This document shows positions 24,625-32,346 of a DNA stretch of 64,000 nt, one piece after another; within the stretch, counting starts at the first letter, position 1, and each line of letters opens with the position of its first letter. Source of the stretch: Rikenellaceae bacterium (GTDB lineage: Bacteria > Bacteroidota > Bacteroidia > Bacteroidales > Rikenellaceae); the NCBI GenBank assembly GCA_015059925.1, contig SUZL01000001.1, positions 362,093-426,092 on the forward strand, in the 5' to 3' direction. Below the pieces are notes generated by a model, which saw only the letters and a list, made by a program, of their open reading frames with translations, did not search any database and was not told the DNA's origin. Position numbers and translations under genes: made by a program.

Positions 24625-26547
24625 ATGAACAGCCCGAAAAACATAACCGCCACGACGCTGCAGCAAACTCTCGAACGATATTGGGGCTACGCCTCATTTC
24701 GCGAGGGCCAGATGGCTATAATCCAGTCTGTTATGGATTGCCGCGATACGCTCGCGCTGATGCCGACCGGAGGTGGCAAGTCGCTCACCTATCAGGTGCC
24801 CACGCTCGCGCGCGAGGGGTTGTGTATCGTGGTAACGCCGCTGATTGCCCTTATGAAGGATCAGGTCGATCGCCTTCGACGGATGGGCATCTCGGCTACG
24901 GCCATCCACTCGGGAATGTCATACACGCAGATCGACAATGCACTCGACAACTGCGTCTATGGCGACGTGAAATTCCTCTACGTCGCTCCGGAGCGTCTGG
25001 CTACCGAAGCCTTCCGACTGCGCGTGCAGCGTATGAAAGTATCGCTGCTGGCCGTTGATGAGGCACATTGTATCTCGCAGTGGGGTTACGACTTCCGTCC
25101 ATCGTATCTGCGCATTGCCGAGTTGCGTCAGCACCTGAAGGATGTCCCCGTTCTGGCACTCACGGCCTCGGCCACCGAGATGGTTGCCAAGGATATTATG
25201 CACCACCTCGACTTTCAGGAGCCGAACATCCTGCGTAGCAGCTTCGCACGCCCGAATCTCTCCTACGCAGTGCGTCATACGGATGACAAGCAGGAGCAGT
25301 TGCTGCGTATTATTAACAACGTCAGCGGATCGGGCATCGTCTATATGCGTTCGCGCGAAGGCTGCGAGCAGCTCTGCGAAACGCTTCGTAATCAAGGCAT
25401 TTCAGCTTCTTTCTACCACGCTGGTCTGCCGCACGCCGAACGCTCGATGCGTCAGGAGGAGTGGACGACGGGCAAGGTGCGCGTGATGGTTGCCACCAAC
25501 GCCTTCGGTATGGGTATCGACAAGGCCGACGTGCGTTTCGTTGTTCACTTCACGATGTGCGACTCGCTCGAGAGCTACTATCAGGAGGCTGGACGCGCAG
25601 GTCGTGACGGACAGCGCAGCTATGCCGTACTGCTCTCATCGTCGGACGACAGCAGCAAGATAACAAAACGCTTCGATGCGGAGTTCCCGCCACTGGAGGA
25701 GGTGAAGTCGATCTACGAGAAGATCTGCGACTATGTGCAGGTTGCCGTCGGCGACGGCCTCTACGCCTCGTTCATATTCAACATCCACGATTTTTGTCGC
25801 CGCGAGCGAATCTACATCGGCAAGGTGCGTGCCGCCATCAACCTGCTCGAGCAGAACGGCTACCTCACGCTCACCGAGGAGATGGAAAACCCCGCCCGCA
25901 TCCACTTCTGCATCAGCCGCGACGAGTTGTACCGCATCCGCGTCGGACGCAACGAGTTGGATCATATCATACGCATCATTCTGCGCCTCTACAATGGTGT
26001 TTTCACCGAGTTCCGCCCCATCGACGAGCGCACCATTGCCTCGACGAGCGGCTACACCATCGAGCGCGTGAAGGAGCTGCTGAAACGTATGTGGCAGCTG
26101 CGCATCATACGTTACATCCCCGCCAACTCCTCGCCGATGCTCTTCTTCAACGAGGAGCGCCTACCGACCAAGGATCTCTATATCTCGCCCGAGACGTACG
26201 TTCACCGCAAGGAGCTTATGGCCGAGCGATTCGAGAATATGCACCACTACGCCGAGCAGCAGACGGAGTGCCGCAGTGTCGTTCTGCAACGCTACTTCGG
26301 CGATCAGAAGGCTACGGCGTGTGGCACTTGCGATGTCTGCCTTGCGGCCAAACGACGCGAGAAGAGTGATGGCAAGGCCCTGTCGGAGAGCATTCTCGAT
26401 CTTCTCTCGCGCGAGGAGATGAATATCAAGGAGCTCTGCCGCGAGCTGAAACACTCGCCCGAGAAGGTGATTGCCGCGGTCGATAAGTTGAAGGCCGAAG
26501 GCAAAATTTCTGCCCAGATAAGCGGTAAACTGATAATTATTGAGTAA
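24625..26547 (+). CDS. recQ: ATP-dependent DNA helicase RecQ
   Basis: ATG at 24625 (640 residues) is chosen; the track start is TTG inside the -7 box TAATTTTG. Superfamily 2 motifs are clear: LMPTGGGKSLTYQVP (Walker A), VDEAHCISQWGYDFRPSY (DEAH and aromatic loop), MATNAFGMGIDKADVRFVVH, and QEAGRAGRDGQ. The RecQ zinc-binding cysteines appear as CRSVVL...CGTCDVC. The C-terminus after the zinc site is a short winged-helix-like segment and no HRDC domain is seen. RecQ unwinds 3'-5' in recombination repair. The -7 box ends only 7 bases before the ATG, so the mRNA may be nearly leaderless. Confidence 0.95.
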   Translation: MNSPKNITATTLQQTLERYWGYASFREGQMAIIQSVMDCRDTLALMPTGGGKSLTYQVPTLAREGLCIVVTPLIALMKDQVDRLRRMGISATAIHSGMSYTQIDNALDNCVYGDVKFLYVAPERLATEAFRLRVQRMKVSLLAVDEAHCISQWGYDFRPSYLRIAELRQHLKDVPVLALTASATEMVAKDIMHHLDFQEPNILRSSFARPNLSYAVRHTDDKQEQLLRIINNVSGSGIVYMRSREGCEQLCETLRNQGISASFYHAGLPHAERSMRQEEWTTGKVRVMVATNAFGMGIDKADVRFVVHFTMCDSLESYYQEAGRAGRDGQRSYAVLLSSSDDSSKITKRFDAEFPPLEEVKSIYEKICDYVQVAVGDGLYASFIFNIHDFCRRERIYIGKVRAAINLLEQNGYLTLTEEMENPARIHFCISRDELYRIRVGRNELDHIIRIILRLYNGVFTEFRPIDERTIASTSGYTIERVKELLKRMWQLRIIRYIPANSSPMLFFNEERLPTKDLYISPETYVHRKELMAERFENMHHYAEQQTECRSVVLQRYFGDQKATACGTCDVCLAAKRREKSDGKALSESILDLLSREEMNIKELCRELKHSPEKVIAAVDKLKAEGKISAQISGKLIIIE

Positions 26548-26571
26548 CTTTGGGGCTCAAAATTATTACCG

Positions 26572-27288
26572 ATGATATTTCAATCTACCATAACCAACGA
26601 TCAGACGGCCGAACTCCCTTCGGCACGTTTCGACGGACACATCATTGTCGTCGATCGTGAGGAGCAGATTGAAGCCGCATATAGCGACCTTGCGTCGCAC
26701 CGCATCATCGGTTTTGACACCGAGACACGCCCCTCGTTCAAGGCCGGCGTTACGAACAAAGTGTCGCTTCTGCAGCTCTCCACCCCGACACATTGCTATC
26801 TCATACGCCTGTGTCGCACCAAGTTACACAGCCTCCTGCTGAAGATTTTGAGTAGCCCCGACATCATAAAAATCGGCGCCGACGTTGCGGGCGACATCCG
26901 CTCACTGCACGTCCTGCGCCACTTCAAGGAGCGCGGTTTTGTCGATCTGCAGCAGATCGCATCGTCGTGGGGAATCGAGGAGAAGAGCCTGCGCAAGATG
27001 TCGGCCATCGTACTCGGCAAGCGCGTCTCGAAGGCGCAACGGCTGAGCAATTGGGAGGCCTCTACACTCACGCCACAGCAGCAGATGTATGCTGCGACGG
27101 ATGCGTGGGTGTGTATCGAGATTTACAATAAATTGATGTCGGTCGAGCCTTTGCAGCCCATCCCGACCTATCTGTCGGAACAGGAGCGCGAGCAGGCCCA
27201 ACGCCAGCGCAAGGAGCAGAAGGAGCGCACAAAACCACGCCGTCGTCACCGCGGCCGCAAGAGAGAAAACAGAGAGAAACAAGAATAA
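26572..27288 (+). CDS. 3'-5' exonuclease, RNase D-like (DEDDy)
   Basis: The 238-residue protein carries IGFDTETRPSF (motif I DxE) and a mid-region KIGADVAGDIRSL (motif II). YAATDAWVCIEIYNKL (motif III, DEDDy-type Tyr/Asp arrangement) follows. These identify an RNase D-like 3'-5' exonuclease without an HRDC domain. The C-terminal 35 residues are strongly basic (RKRENREKQ-type), probably binding nucleic acid. It lies between recQ and rlmI, with a separate -7 box TAACTTTG overlapping the recQ stop. RNA or DNA preference is not clear. Confidence 0.85.
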   Translation: MIFQSTITNDQTAELPSARFDGHIIVVDREEQIEAAYSDLASHRIIGFDTETRPSFKAGVTNKVSLLQLSTPTHCYLIRLCRTKLHSLLLKILSSPDIIKIGADVAGDIRSLHVLRHFKERGFVDLQQIASSWGIEEKSLRKMSAIVLGKRVSKAQRLSNWEASTLTPQQQMYAATDAWVCIEIYNKLMSVEPLQPIPTYLSEQEREQAQRQRKEQKERTKPRRRHRGRKRENREKQE

Positions 27289-27289
27289 A

Positions 27290-28486
27290 ATGATAGCACA
27301 AATTTATCTTCGACGCGGCAAGGAGGAGTCGCTCCTACGCCGCCATCCGTGGATCTTCTCGGGAGCCATCGAACACATCAAATGCGATGGCGAACTCACA
27401 GAGGGAGAGATAGTTGATGTATTCACTCGCGCGGGCAATTTCATCGCTCGCGGCCACTACCAGATCGGCTCTATCGCCGTTCGCGTACTGACCTTCGAGG
27501 AGAGTGAGCAGATTGACCAAAATTGGTGGAATCAACGCATCACCATCGCCTACGATGTACGCCATACACTCGACCTTACCGACAACGCCCAGACCAACTG
27601 CTACCGCCTCGTTCACGGCGAGGGCGATTCGCTGCCGGGCCTTGTCATCGACATCTACGACCGCACGGCTGTGGTGCAGTGCCACTCGGTGGGTATGTAC
27701 CGCTCGCGTATGGCTATTGCCGAGGCTCTGCGCACGGTCTATGGCGAGAAGTTGGAGGCTATCTACGATAAGAGCTCGCAGACCGTTCCCTTCAAGGCGG
27801 GGCTGAATGCTGTCGATGGATATATCTGGGGCCACTCCGACCATAAGACGCACGTTGTGGTGGAGAATGGCGAGAAGTTCCTCGTAAATTGGGAGGAGGG
27901 CCAGAAGACAGGCTTCTTCCTCGACCAGCGTCGCAACCGCGAGTTGGTGCGCCACTACGCCAAAGGACGCACGGTGCTAAATACGTTCTGCTATACGGGC
28001 GGCTTCTCGGTCTATGCCGCATCGGGAGGCGCTGTGGAGGTGTGCTCGGTGGATGCCTCGGAGCGTGCCGTGCAGCTGGCCGACGAGAATATGCGACTCA
28101 ACTTCGGCGAGGATTATAAGCACGATGCTGTCGCGGCCGATGCCGTTGAGTATCTGAAACATATCGGCGATAAGTACGACCTCATCATCCTCGATCCGCC
28201 CGCCTTCGCCAAACATCACAAGGTGCTGGGCAACGCTATGCAGGGCTACAAGCGAATCAACGCCCGCGCTCTGGCGCAGATCAAGAGTGGCGGTATCCTG
28301 TTTACCTTCTCTTGCTCGCAGGCCGTCTCGAAAGAGCTGTTCCGCACGACAGTCTTCTCGGCAGCTGCCATCGCAGGTCGCAAGGTGCGCATCCTCCACC
28401 AGCTCACCCAACCGGCCGATCACCCGATCAACATCTACCACCCCGAAGGCGAATACCTCAAGGGCCTAGTGCTGTATGTGGAGTAG
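27290..28486 (+). CDS. rlmI: Class I rRNA methyltransferase, RlmI-like
   Basis: The 398-residue protein begins with a PUA domain (MIAQIYLRRGKEESLLRRHPWIFSGAI) and has an EEHRE-like middle domain (YRLVHGEGDSLPGLVIDIYD). A SAM-dependent methyltransferase domain ends it, with TVLNTFCYTGGFSVYAASGGA (motif I), EVCSVDASERAV and LIILDPPAFAKH (motif IV). This order is that of RlmI (YccW), which makes m5C1962 in 23S rRNA. The family includes other RNA targets, so the exact position is inferred. It starts one base after the exonuclease stop. Confidence 0.9.
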   Translation: MIAQIYLRRGKEESLLRRHPWIFSGAIEHIKCDGELTEGEIVDVFTRAGNFIARGHYQIGSIAVRVLTFEESEQIDQNWWNQRITIAYDVRHTLDLTDNAQTNCYRLVHGEGDSLPGLVIDIYDRTAVVQCHSVGMYRSRMAIAEALRTVYGEKLEAIYDKSSQTVPFKAGLNAVDGYIWGHSDHKTHVVVENGEKFLVNWEEGQKTGFFLDQRRNRELVRHYAKGRTVLNTFCYTGGFSVYAASGGAVEVCSVDASERAVQLADENMRLNFGEDYKHDAVAADAVEYLKHIGDKYDLIILDPPAFAKHHKVLGNAMQGYKRINARALAQIKSGGILFTFSCSQAVSKELFRTTVFSAAAIAGRKVRILHQLTQPADHPINIYHPEGEYLKGLVLYVE

Positions 28487-28509
28487 AGAAAAAATAACAA
28501 TCCTATGAT

Positions 28510-28537
28510 AAAAGCCGCAGTTAACGCTGCGGTTTTT
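28510..28537 (+). terminator. Terminator after rlmI
   Basis: Stem aaagccgcag / ctgcggtttt (one G-T pair) with a 6-base loop, followed by a T-rich tail. Confidence 0.82.
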
Positions 28538-28570
28538 ATTTTTCCCAAGCGAGGGCAGATACTTAATAAT

Positions 28571-28640
28571 ATATGCGCGCGCGTGCGCGCGACGCGCGTA
28601 TATTACGCGTATGTTGCGCGCGCACCGTACGCGCATCGCG
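28571..28640. repeat. Alternating GC/CG tract forming an imperfect long hairpin
   Basis: In the 424-base gap between rlmI and the fimbrial operon lies a tract of nearly pure alternating purine-pyrimidine steps (GCGCGCGCGTGCGCGCG and similar). Arms at 28573-28593 and 28613-28636 pair as 7 bp, a small internal loop, and 9 bp, around a loop that itself has ACGCG/CGCGT. Such sequence favours Z-DNA or cruciform formation. The rest of the gap is AT-rich sequence leading to the fimbrial promoter. Confidence 0.6.
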
Positions 28641-28817
28641 TTCCAAAATGTGTGCCAAGAGAGCAAAAACATCGGCCATAAATTGGTCTATTTAGGAAAT
28701 AATCATTGCTAAAAGCCCTTGGAAAAACAGAAAAAATATCTCCCACATCCTACCCCCCCCCAATCAATATGCTGAATATCAACAAATTACAAAAAGTACA
28801 TTTTTGTGATAAAAAAA

Positions 28818-28847
28818 TTAGTCTAACTATTGCATTTTTTAGTCTAA
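28818..28847 (+). promoter_or_regulatory. Paired operator-like sites TTAGTCTAA
   Basis: TTAGTCTAA occurs at 28818-28826 and 28839-28847, start to start 21 bp, which is two helical turns. Each copy is a near-palindrome (TTAG-T-CTAA). They flank the -33 TTG (28830-28832) of the fimbrial promoter, the second copy lying in the spacer. This layout suits a dimeric regulator binding one DNA face. Confidence 0.5.
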
Positions 28848-28860
28848 AAGTATATATTTG
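28830..28860 (+). promoter_or_regulatory. Promoter of the fimbrial operon
   Basis: TTG at 28830-28832, 20 bases, TATATTTG at 28853-28860, with ATG of the DUF3575 gene 50 bases later. Confidence 0.75.
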
Positions 28861-28910
28861 CACATACGAGAATATAAAGATATAGATACCTTTTAGAACT
28901 TATTGAGAAT

Positions 28911-29498
28911 ATGAAAAAACCTCTTTTTTTATTGCTGCTGGCTATATGCGCATCAGGGTTTGCAAACAAACTCTCTGCTCAAGAGTGGGCCATTAAGACC
29001 AACCTCCTCTACGATGCTACCGCTTCAATGAATATTGGTTTGGAAACGGCTCTATCCGACAAATGGACATTCGACCTCTCAGGAAACTGGAATCCATTCG
29101 AGTTTTCCGAGAACAAGAAGTGGAAACATTGGCTCGTACAACCCGAATTTAGATATTGGACCTGCCGCAAATTTGGTGGCCATTTTTTGGCTATGCATCT
29201 CTGGGGTGGTCAATACAACGTAGGAGGCATTTCGGGACTCCCCGACTTCCTCGGCAACGACCTCTCTAAGCTCGAGCACTACCGCTACGAAGGATGGGTA
29301 GCTGGCGCTGGCGTTGGATACGGCTACGCTTGGATGTTGGGCAAGCACTGGAACCTCGAGGCCGAAATCGCTATCGGTTACGGCTATACTCGTTACGACA
29401 AGTTCGAGTGTGTCGTTTGCGGTCGTCGTCTGGGCGATGATAAGCACCACTACTTCGGTCCCACCAAGGCTGCCATCAATTTGGTTTATCTATTCTAA
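28911..29498 (+). CDS. DUF3575 outer-membrane-type protein of fimbrial operon
   Basis: The 195-residue protein has a signal peptide ending near LSAQ (residue 24). It opens its mature part with EWAIKTNLLYDATASMNIGLE, the DUF3575 hallmark. The rest alternates aromatic strands (WTFDLSGNWNPF, WLVQPEFRYWTCR, AAINLVYLF) like a small eight-stranded outer-membrane barrel. DUF3575 and DUF3868 genes regularly open Mfa/Fim-type fimbrial operons in Bacteroidales. A role in surface display or assembly is assumed. It is 12 bases ahead of the DUF3868-like gene. Confidence 0.85.
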   Translation: MKKPLFLLLLAICASGFANKLSAQEWAIKTNLLYDATASMNIGLETALSDKWTFDLSGNWNPFEFSENKKWKHWLVQPEFRYWTCRKFGGHFLAMHLWGGQYNVGGISGLPDFLGNDLSKLEHYRYEGWVAGAGVGYGYAWMLGKHWNLEAEIAIGYGYTRYDKFECVVCGRRLGDDKHHYFGPTKAAINLVYLF

Positions 29499-29510
29499 AT
29501 CCTACGCTAT

Positions 29511-30995
29511 ATGAAAAGACTTATATACACAGCATACACCATCATTGCATTGGCCGCAGCCTCTGCGGTTTCGGCCCAACCAATTATGGAGGGTCAGGCC
29601 GAGGTTAAAAACCTCTCGATAGGCCGCAATGGATCTCAGCTCACCATCGATTTCGATATCGACGTTACCAACCTCGAGGTTGGAGCCGACGAAACCGTCA
29701 TCCTTACTCCCACGATCGAGGGCGCCGGTCAATCTATCGAACTCCCATCGGTGGAGCTTATGGGCCGCCGCGCATATATGTATTACCGCCGCAACGACGA
29801 GCAGAGCATCACCTCTTCGCCCTACTACATCGACCGCGCCCCCAAGCGCGCCGAGCGCAAGAGTGGCGAGCAGACAATCGACTACACAACATCTACCGCT
29901 TTTGCCGATTGGATGCGCGAGTCTAAGGTCTCAATCAAGCAGAACAGCTGCGGTTGCGACCCCGAGCTTCTGGCGTTGGGCACAACTCCGATGATGCAAA
30001 TCACCCACGAGCGCCACAAGCCTCAATATGTTCTCTCGCTCATAACCCCCGAGCCCGAGCCTATCAAGACTCGTTCGGAGGCTATGTCAGCCTACATCAA
30101 CTTCGTTGTAAACAAGTACGACATTCTGGAGAACTTTAAGAATAACGCTTCGGAGCTTAGCTCTGTTATCGAGTCCATCAACAAAGTGAAGCAGGATGCC
30201 GACTTCACCATCACCTCGATTCACATCGACGGTTGGGCCTCTCCCGAGGGATCAATGTCGCACAACCAGCGCCTGTCGCAGAATCGCGCAAACTCGCTGG
30301 CCGACTACATCGCACAGAAGACCCACTTCGAGCGCTCTAAGATCGTTGTCGATGGCCGTGGTGAGGATTGGGATGGCCTGCGCGAGTTGGTCGTAAATGA
30401 GATCGAGGCCGAGACTCAGGCTAAGATTCTGGCTGTAATAGACGACTCAACCCTCTCGCTCGATGAGAAGGATGCACGTCTTAAGGCCCTCGTACCTCCC
30501 ACAATCTATCGTGGCCTGCTCAACGACCTCTATCCGCGTCTGCGTCGCAACGACTACCAGATCGAGTATAGCGTGCGCAACTTCAACCTCGAGGAGGCGC
30601 GTCAGGTGATTAAGAACGATCCAAGCAAGCTCTCTCTTGACGAGATGTATCGCGTAGCAGGCAGCTACCCCAAGGGCTCTGCAGATTACAACTACGCAAT
30701 GCTCGTAGCGGCCCGCATCTACCCCGCTGCCGTTGCGGCAGCTATCGATGCAGCCTCTATTCAGATCAATAATGGCGAGTGGGACGCAGCTCTGCAGACT
30801 CTTGCCAAGAGCGACACAAGCGATGCTCGCATTATCGCAACTCAGGGCTATGCTTACGCTGGCAAGGGCGACGTTGAGAAGGCTCGCGCGGCGTGGGAAA
30901 AAGCAGCCGCAATGGGTAATGCCGATGCCAAGCACAACCTTGCCGAGCTACTCAAGAGCCTCGAGGATAAGATGGTTACCAAACCCATCAACTAA
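29511..30995 (+). CDS. DUF3868/OmpA-like protein of fimbrial operon
   Basis: The 494-residue protein has a signal peptide (cleavage near SAQ, residue 23) and an N-terminal beta domain (DUF3868-type, about 25-170). An OmpA-like segment (IHIDGWASPEG, NQRLSQNRANSLADYI) could bind peptidoglycan. Its C-terminal third has TPR-like helices (AATQGYAYAGKGDVEKARAAWEKAAAMGNADAKHNL). It probably anchors or organises the fimbrial assembly at the envelope. It sits between DUF3575 and the first pilin gene. The family name is from operon position plus N-terminal pattern. Confidence 0.8.
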   Translation: MKRLIYTAYTIIALAAASAVSAQPIMEGQAEVKNLSIGRNGSQLTIDFDIDVTNLEVGADETVILTPTIEGAGQSIELPSVELMGRRAYMYYRRNDEQSITSSPYYIDRAPKRAERKSGEQTIDYTTSTAFADWMRESKVSIKQNSCGCDPELLALGTTPMMQITHERHKPQYVLSLITPEPEPIKTRSEAMSAYINFVVNKYDILENFKNNASELSSVIESINKVKQDADFTITSIHIDGWASPEGSMSHNQRLSQNRANSLADYIAQKTHFERSKIVVDGRGEDWDGLRELVVNEIEAETQAKILAVIDDSTLSLDEKDARLKALVPPTIYRGLLNDLYPRLRRNDYQIEYSVRNFNLEEARQVIKNDPSKLSLDEMYRVAGSYPKGSADYNYAMLVAARIYPAAVAAAIDAASIQINNGEWDAALQTLAKSDTSDARIIATQGYAYAGKGDVEKARAAWEKAAAMGNADAKHNLAELLKSLEDKMVTKPIN

Positions 30996-31047
30996 CATAG
31001 ATTATTAAGTTAAAGCAAAATAAGTAAAACAAAAAAAACAACAAACT

Positions 31048-32202
31048 ATGAAAAAGTATTTTTACACCGCATTGGCGCTTGTAGCAATGATAGGTTGCAG
31101 CAAGGACAGCATTGAGACTCCTTCATTTGATGATTCTGTACAGAGCATCGAGATTTCTATTGAGAATATCACTACCCCCACCCGTGCCGAGGGTGGCATT
31201 ACTCCTGCAGCAACCGAATTGGCTTGTGCAAATATGGAAGATTTGATCTTCTTGTTTGCCGATGCACAGGGAAATATTAAAGCTCATAAAGATCTTTCGG
31301 ATGGTGATTTGGATAATACCAAAAAGACTATCACATTCCACACAATGAGTGCTGAAATTGCACAAGTTGGTGTTATTGCAAATTACGCAGGCGCAGAGAG
31401 CCTTAACACATTAGCAGCAGCAGAGGTAGCTTGGAAGGATGAGACTGCAATGATCGACAATCCTTATCGCAACATCGCTGTTTCACTTGACGGCAGCACC
31501 ACCGAGTCTATTTCATACGGTGTTGTAGCTTATGGTGTTGACGATCTTGATGATGCTGGTACTTGCACTCACGACAATGTTCAGTATGTAAAAAAGACCG
31601 CTGCAGTAACCGTGGCACCCCATATGGCTCGTATTGAGATTGAGCATATTGGTTATAAAGATAATTTTGCCAATAAGGCTTATAAGAAAATTGGCGTTAA
31701 GTCTCTTTCATTGGAGGGTGGTATTGTAACTGGAGCAAACGGCAAGTCAACATTGGCTCCTTATGTTCACACATTGGGCTCATTCCACCACGACACTAAC
31801 TGGGATTTTGCACCTTATGTGTTGTCTGCAACACACGATCATAGCGCAAAGACCAATATGCTTGCGCCCACAGAAACAGGCAATGTATGGTCTTGGAATA
31901 TTCTCCCCCAGAAGGTCAGCAACCTCTCAACTTATTTGTATCTGTATTACCCCAACCATACAGCTGTTATTCACGACCGCAAAGTTACTATTAACGAATA
32001 TTTCAAGGTAGACGGTACAACAAATACAAAGATTGAGTCATTTGATAGTGGTAATATTTATCGTTTTGCCATTGATTTTACCGATGACAATCTTGATCCT
32101 GAGAAAACAGACGATTTCATTTGCGTAGAATGTACTGTATCAATCGCCAATTGGGTAATTAACGATATTACCGTAGACTTTGTAACTGGAGGAACTATCT
32201 AA
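31048..32202 (+). CDS. Probable major fimbrial subunit (FimA/Mfa1-like lipoprotein)
   Basis: The 384-residue lipoprotein (lipobox MIGC, Cys17) has two pilin-like beta domains and ends in a hydrophobic strand (WVINDITVDFVTGGTI). TPTRAEGG puts an Arg at 46, a likely site for the trypsin-like protease that frees the N-terminal groove in this pilus class, as gingipain does in P. gingivalis. Codon use is more AT-rich than in neighbours, as expected for a fast-varying surface antigen. Strong hairpins after its stop could raise its mRNA over the downstream genes. Role as major subunit is inferred from order and size. Confidence 0.75.
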   Translation: MKKYFYTALALVAMIGCSKDSIETPSFDDSVQSIEISIENITTPTRAEGGITPAATELACANMEDLIFLFADAQGNIKAHKDLSDGDLDNTKKTITFHTMSAEIAQVGVIANYAGAESLNTLAAAEVAWKDETAMIDNPYRNIAVSLDGSTTESISYGVVAYGVDDLDDAGTCTHDNVQYVKKTAAVTVAPHMARIEIEHIGYKDNFANKAYKKIGVKSLSLEGGIVTGANGKSTLAPYVHTLGSFHHDTNWDFAPYVLSATHDHSAKTNMLAPTETGNVWSWNILPQKVSNLSTYLYLYYPNHTAVIHDRKVTINEYFKVDGTTNTKIESFDSGNIYRFAIDFTDDNLDPEKTDDFICVECTVSIANWVINDITVDFVTGGTI

Positions 32203-32217
32203 CCCCTCTCATAATCT

Positions 32218-32331
32218 GTTAGGGTTATGGACCGCCCATAACCCTAACGATTCCCAATGCCGACAAGGCTCGTGCGCATAATAAAATAGCGACGAGCCGC
32301 CGACAACAAATTAACGGGCCCCACGGGGCCC
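32218..32331 (+). promoter_or_regulatory. Cluster of intercistronic hairpins after the major pilin gene
   Basis: The 144-base gap holds a perfect 13-bp stem (gttagggttatgg / ccataaccctaac, 32218-32248), a 7-bp stem (ggctcgt / acgagcc, 32267-32298) and a 6-bp GC stem (gggccc / gggccc, 32316-32331). None has a T tail, so they look like RNA-stabilising or processing structures rather than terminators. Confidence 0.6.
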
Positions 32332-32346
32332 CAAAACAATAAAACA

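Noticed and set aside
28466-28672. 68-residue minus-strand ORF over the GC-alternating tract
   Set aside because: It overlaps rlmI's end and terminator, and its Arg/Ala content only reflects the repeat.
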